The notes under the pieces were generated by a model that was given only the letters and a program-made list of their open reading frames with translations, ran no database searches and was not told the DNA's origin. A stretch of 19,233 nt of DNA from Clostridia bacterium (GTDB taxonomy: Bacteria; Bacillota_A; Clostridia; Christensenellales; Aristaeellaceae): positions 1-19,233 of the forward strand of contig BNUH01000051.1 in assembly GCA_025997215.1 (NCBI GenBank). Reading direction: 5' to 3'. Below, piece by piece: positions 16,426 to 19,233 of the stretch; within the stretch, counting starts at the first letter, position 1, and each line of letters opens with the position of its first letter. The position numbers were made by a program, and so were the translations under genes.

Positions 16426-18572
16426 AACGCAAGATAGTACCGATATATCTGATAGTTTTAGCTATAATATATTCATTATTCAACATTTCATTTTCATATG
16501 CGGAAGTAACGGACACCAGTGAAACCGAATATAGCGTTGAAAAATCAGATGATAATGATCTGAGAACTGACGCATTAGTTGTCTCAACGCCATTGGCGCA
16601 AGTACCAACAGTAAAGAAATACATATCAAAGACGCTTATACAAGAAACTTGGGTCGGTGTAGATGGCAATCGAATCATGAATGAAGATGGCTATTGTTAC
16701 TACAAGATCACCCTCAACGCACACACTAAGCCGGGTCAGATTGACTACTATGATACCGAGGACAATCTCGTTAATACTAAGCAAGGCTATGCAACGATAA
16801 AGCATAAGCTGAACGGTTCAGCTAAACTTATAGAGACAGTGTATAACAACAAGGACGGCACGCAAGTCAATGGTCCGCAGGGGTATGCTAAACTAGTCAA
16901 CACATATAAAGGATTGCGTATATTATCGATTGAATACTTTGACGCGAACGGTAACTATACGGTACCACCAGGTTTATTTGCAAAAAAGGAATATGAGTAT
17001 AATAAAGAAAACAGGTTAATTCGGGAATCTTATTTGGACGCGGATGGCAAGCCAATGCTGAATGCCGACGGTGCTGCTACAATCTTGTACGAGCGTGGAT
17101 CAAGCAACGAAATACTCATCGAACGCTTCCTTGACGCCACAGGTAATCCAACAGTATCAAAGCAGGGTTATGCGTCCTTATTACAAACATTCGATAAAAA
17201 GACACTGTTAACTGCAGAATATCGTGATGAAGACGACGAAATGATGATAGGGCCTAAGGGATACGCACGGATTGTAATCGATTATAAGAATGTTACAAAA
17301 GGTCTGGTGAGTAAGGAGTCATACTATGGAATAGATGAGAAACTGATGCTTATTCATGATGGATATTCAGTGAAAGAGTATCTATATGACAAAATCAGCC
17401 ACTTGATTGAAGAACGATACCTTGATACTGGGGAAAACCTTATTGAATGGCGCGAAGGTTATGCTTCTGTCACATATGCTTATAAAAATAACAATATAGT
17501 TCAAATTGAGTATTATGGTTTGGATGGGAGTCCTATCGATAATCAGTATGGTTACAGTGAAGTGGCTTACGCTTACGACAAAAGAAACAATCGTACACAA
17601 GAGAAATATTATGACGCAGCTGGAGCGCCTGTTCTATGTGAAAAGGGATACCATGAGGTTGATTACCAATACGATAGCAAGAAAGTCTTAATAGCTGAAA
17701 GTTACTTGGATATAGATGGCAACCCAGTAATCCCTATTGATAAAAAAGCTCCTACCGTTCGGTATAAATTCGACAAGAAAGGCCTTATCATAGAGGAGCA
17801 ATATACCGATCACGAAAGCAATCCTGTTTTATGCGACGATGGTTACGCAAAGGTAACAAGGGAATTCGATAAATCTGGTAGAATTACAAAAGAGTCTTAT
17901 TATGATACGGATGGGAACCCTATCTTATCCGTCAACGGGTATGCCAGTCTTACGAAGGAATACGATGCTGCTGGAAACAGCATAAGCGAAACCTACTGGG
18001 ATAAGGACGGCTATCAAATAAACGCGGTTGTTGGCTATGCTCGAATCGAGCGTGTTTATGTGGATAACAGGCTCGTATCAGAAACTTACCTTGACCCTAG
18101 TGGGAATCCAGTAGCGCTTTTGGATGGCTATGCCTCTTTCACACAACGCTATGATAGTAGCGGTAACCTGATCGATGTTGCATACTACGATGAAAATGGT
18201 ATTCTTGTTCCTAGTGTAAAGGCATTGTATGCGAGGGTGTCACGCATATATAACGCTCAAAAACGTGTTACGGAAGAACGATACTATGGGTATAACGGAC
18301 AGCCTTTCATAATGCCGGATGGTTATGCAATGCTCACTCGCGATTACGATATTGCGGGGAATGTTTTAGTTCAATCGTATCGGGACGCTGATGGAGCATT
18401 GACTAATAATACAAAACTGCTTTATGCTGAAGCGAGAAAAACATATGACAAGCATAACCGCTTTTTTGAATTAACAATCTATCGTCTGTACCGTAATAAG
18501 CACGCCTTTGTACATTCCCGTACTGGTCGTAGTCTGATATTTGTCTGGCATAACCGTCTTTTGATAGTATAG
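16422..18572 (+). CDS. Secreted tandem-repeat protein, interrupted at its 3' part
   Basis: This ORF has 716 codons. Residues 1-27 are a signal peptide with a KRK start, a hydrophobic core and a probable cut after SFSYA. After a short acidic linker come about 18 tandem repeats of 31-33 residues, with the consensus GYA...R.YD..GN...E.YYD.DGNP....D. The design recalls YD, MORN and cell-wall-binding repeats, but I cannot assign a named family. GAGG at 16411-16414 precedes ATG 16422. Residues from about 677 onward are not repeat-like: they are the antisense of a repeat, carried by an inverted-repeat arm, and the ORF stops inside an inverted core at TAG 18570. It lies directly after the capsule genes and is translationally coupled to them. 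A role in binding or organising the surface polymer is a guess. Confidence 0.8.
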   Translation: MKRKIVPIYLIVLAIIYSLFNISFSYAEVTDTSETEYSVEKSDDNDLRTDALVVSTPLAQVPTVKKYISKTLIQETWVGVDGNRIMNEDGYCYYKITLNAHTKPGQIDYYDTEDNLVNTKQGYATIKHKLNGSAKLIETVYNNKDGTQVNGPQGYAKLVNTYKGLRILSIEYFDANGNYTVPPGLFAKKEYEYNKENRLIRESYLDADGKPMLNADGAATILYERGSSNEILIERFLDATGNPTVSKQGYASLLQTFDKKTLLTAEYRDEDDEMMIGPKGYARIVIDYKNVTKGLVSKESYYGIDEKLMLIHDGYSVKEYLYDKISHLIEERYLDTGENLIEWREGYASVTYAYKNNNIVQIEYYGLDGSPIDNQYGYSEVAYAYDKRNNRTQEKYYDAAGAPVLCEKGYHEVDYQYDSKKVLIAESYLDIDGNPVIPIDKKAPTVRYKFDKKGLIIEEQYTDHESNPVLCDDGYAKVTREFDKSGRITKESYYDTDGNPILSVNGYASLTKEYDAAGNSISETYWDKDGYQINAVVGYARIERVYVDNRLVSETYLDPSGNPVALLDGYASFTQRYDSSGNLIDVAYYDENGILVPSVKALYARVSRIYNAQKRVTEERYYGYNGQPFIMPDGYAMLTRDYDIAGNVLVQSYRDADGALTNNTKLLYAEARKTYDKHNRFFELTIYRLYRNKHAFVHSRTGRSLIFVWHNRLLIV
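16689..18443 (+). repeat. Tandem protein repeats of about 32 codons (about 96 bp each)
   Basis: About 18 copies stand head to tail. Each starts with G-Y-A (or GYS, GYC, GLFA) and carries a central aromatic-acid pair (YD, FD). It then has 'E.YY' and ends with D.DG.P and four to six variable residues. The copies have diverged at DNA level, so only the protein pattern is obvious. The best conserved units lie between about 17,840 and 18,200. Five further units of the same pattern continue after the rearrangement, up to the window end. Confidence 0.85.
18451..18541 (+). repeat. Left arm of a perfect 91-bp inverted repeat
   Basis: Base by base this arm is the exact reverse complement of 18659-18749, and the identity stops abruptly at both ends. 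Read on the + strand it gives non-repeat residues (HNRFFELTIYRLYRNK and on). Read on the - strand it gives a proper repeat (DYDQYGNVQRRAYYG). Confidence 0.95.
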
Positions 18573-18658
18573 GTTTACCATCTGTGTCAAAGTATTTCTC
18601 CTCCTGTAATTGCTTACCGTCGTATATTCTACGAATTACAGCATAGCCGTTGATGATT
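18542..18658 (-). other. 117-bp inverted core between the repeat arms
   Basis: On the - strand this core encodes INGYAVIRRIYDG, then EEKYFDTDGKPILSKDGYAR, a textbook unit of the surrounding tandem-repeat protein. It therefore lies backwards relative to the gene. Its length is exactly 39 codons, so turning it over keeps the frame. In the given orientation its + strand supplies the TAG at 18570 that ends the gene. In the turned orientation there is no stop, and the frame joins both arms. Confidence 0.85.
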
Positions 18659-18749
18659 AATATCAGACTACGACCAGTACGGGAATGTACAAAGGCGTGC
18701 TTATTACGGTACAGACGATAGATTGTTAATTCAAAAAAGCGGTTATGCT
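18659..18749 (+). repeat. Right arm of a perfect 91-bp inverted repeat
   Basis: This arm is the exact reverse complement of 18451-18541. On the + strand it reads as normal repeat sequence (ISDYDQYGNVQRRAYYG, then QKSGYA) and runs on seamlessly into the downstream repeats. It is therefore the arm that sits in its original context. Confidence 0.95.
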
Positions 18750-19233
18750 GTTGTTAAAAGCGAATATGACATAAACGGGAACCTCCTTCATGAATCATAC
18801 TTAGACAATCATGAGCTTCCCGTCTTTGCTGCTGCAGGCTATTCGAGCAAGAGACAGTCATTCAATGATTTCAACCAAGTCGTGTCCATGTCTTATTATG
18901 ATACAGAGGATAACCTGATAATCATCCCTGCTGGCTATGCCAGTATTGTTCGTGAATATGATTCGGCGGGAAATATAGCGGCGGAATCGTTCTTCGGAAC
19001 AGACAACAACCCTATTATGATATCCAGAGGTTACACGTCGATTCAGAGGGTTTATGATGATCGAATGCATATTGTACAGGAAAGGTATTTTGGTATCAAC
19101 AATGAACCAGTTAATCTTGCGGACGGCTACAGCGCTGTCCAGAGAGAATATGATGATGCTGGCAATGCTGTAAAAGATACATATCTTGGTGTTGATATGC
19201 GTCTTGTACGTACGGCCATGGGTTATGCCATCG
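18659..19233 (+). pseudogene. Separated 3' part of the repeat protein gene (continues past the window)
   Basis: The frame used by the upstream gene reopens at the right arm and stays open to the window edge. It gives about five more repeats (for example GYASIVREYDSAGNIAAESF). No start codon with a ribosome site is visible, so in this orientation the segment is probably not translated. The upstream and downstream parts are in the same phase, separated only by the backward core. If the core is turned over, this becomes the normal continuation of the secreted protein. It is not a free-standing gene. Confidence 0.65.

Noticed and set aside
16689..18443. CRISPR-like or DNA-level tandem repeat array
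   Set aside because: The periodicity of about 96 bp exists at protein level only. The DNA units are diverged, there are no constant repeats with spacers, and the frame is open throughout.
18542..18658. Insertion sequence or mobile element as the cause of the interruption
   Set aside because: The core encodes repeats of the same protein on the - strand, with no transposase and no target-site duplication. It is host gene sequence turned over.

Overview
The window is a dense run of genes, all on the + strand, that builds and exports a cell-surface polysaccharide (capsule or EPS) by the Wzx/Wzy route. At its 3' end is a secreted repeat protein whose gene is rearranged. Several features fit a low-to-medium GC Gram-positive (Bacillota, perhaps Clostridia): strong Shine-Dalgarno sequences, some TTG starts, a Wzz/BY-kinase fusion of about 450 residues, a CDP-glycerol-type glycerophosphotransferase and a Gram-positive-type signal peptide. 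The genus cannot be fixed from sequence alone.

Region 1 (1-11,854) is AT-rich and looks like the structure-determining part of the locus. It holds, in order: the tail of an upstream gene (perhaps a sugar aminotransferase), an SDR nucleotide-sugar enzyme, a GT4, a GT-C-like membrane protein, a GT2, a CDP-glycerol glycerophosphotransferase-family protein, a second GT4, a polytopic membrane protein (polymerase candidate), a second GT2, a Stealth-family sugar-phosphate transferase, a 64-codon small ORF and a Wzx flippase. Most junctions are stop/start overlaps (ATGA or TTGA), so translation is probably coupled. The enzyme set predicts a repeat unit made by four ordinary glycosyltransferases and carrying one or two phosphodiester-linked substituents.

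Region 2 (11,899-16,303) supplies nucleotide sugars and assembly control: a CapE/FnlA-like UDP-GlcNAc 4,6-dehydratase, a short Wzz domain fused to a tyrosine autokinase, and a membrane-bound CapD/PglF-like 4,6-dehydratase. From about 13,027 GC content and C-ending codons rise visibly, so the conserved assembly genes meet a more recently acquired variable region there. No initiating phosphoglycosyltransferase and no kinase-partner phosphatase are in the window.

Region 3 (16,303-19,233) begins with a 40-codon ORF coupled on both sides. Next is a gene with a signal peptide and about 18 tandem repeats of roughly 32 residues (GYA...YD..GN...E.YYD.DGNP). At 18,451-18,749 it is broken by a perfect 91-bp inverted repeat flanking a 117-bp core that lies backwards. 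The core and left arm, read on the - strand, encode two well-formed repeats. As given, the ORF stops inside the core at 18,572. If only the core is turned over, one ORF runs without a stop from 16,422 to the window end. This is the most interesting object here: either an intragenic invertible switch, a template-switch rearrangement or an assembly error.
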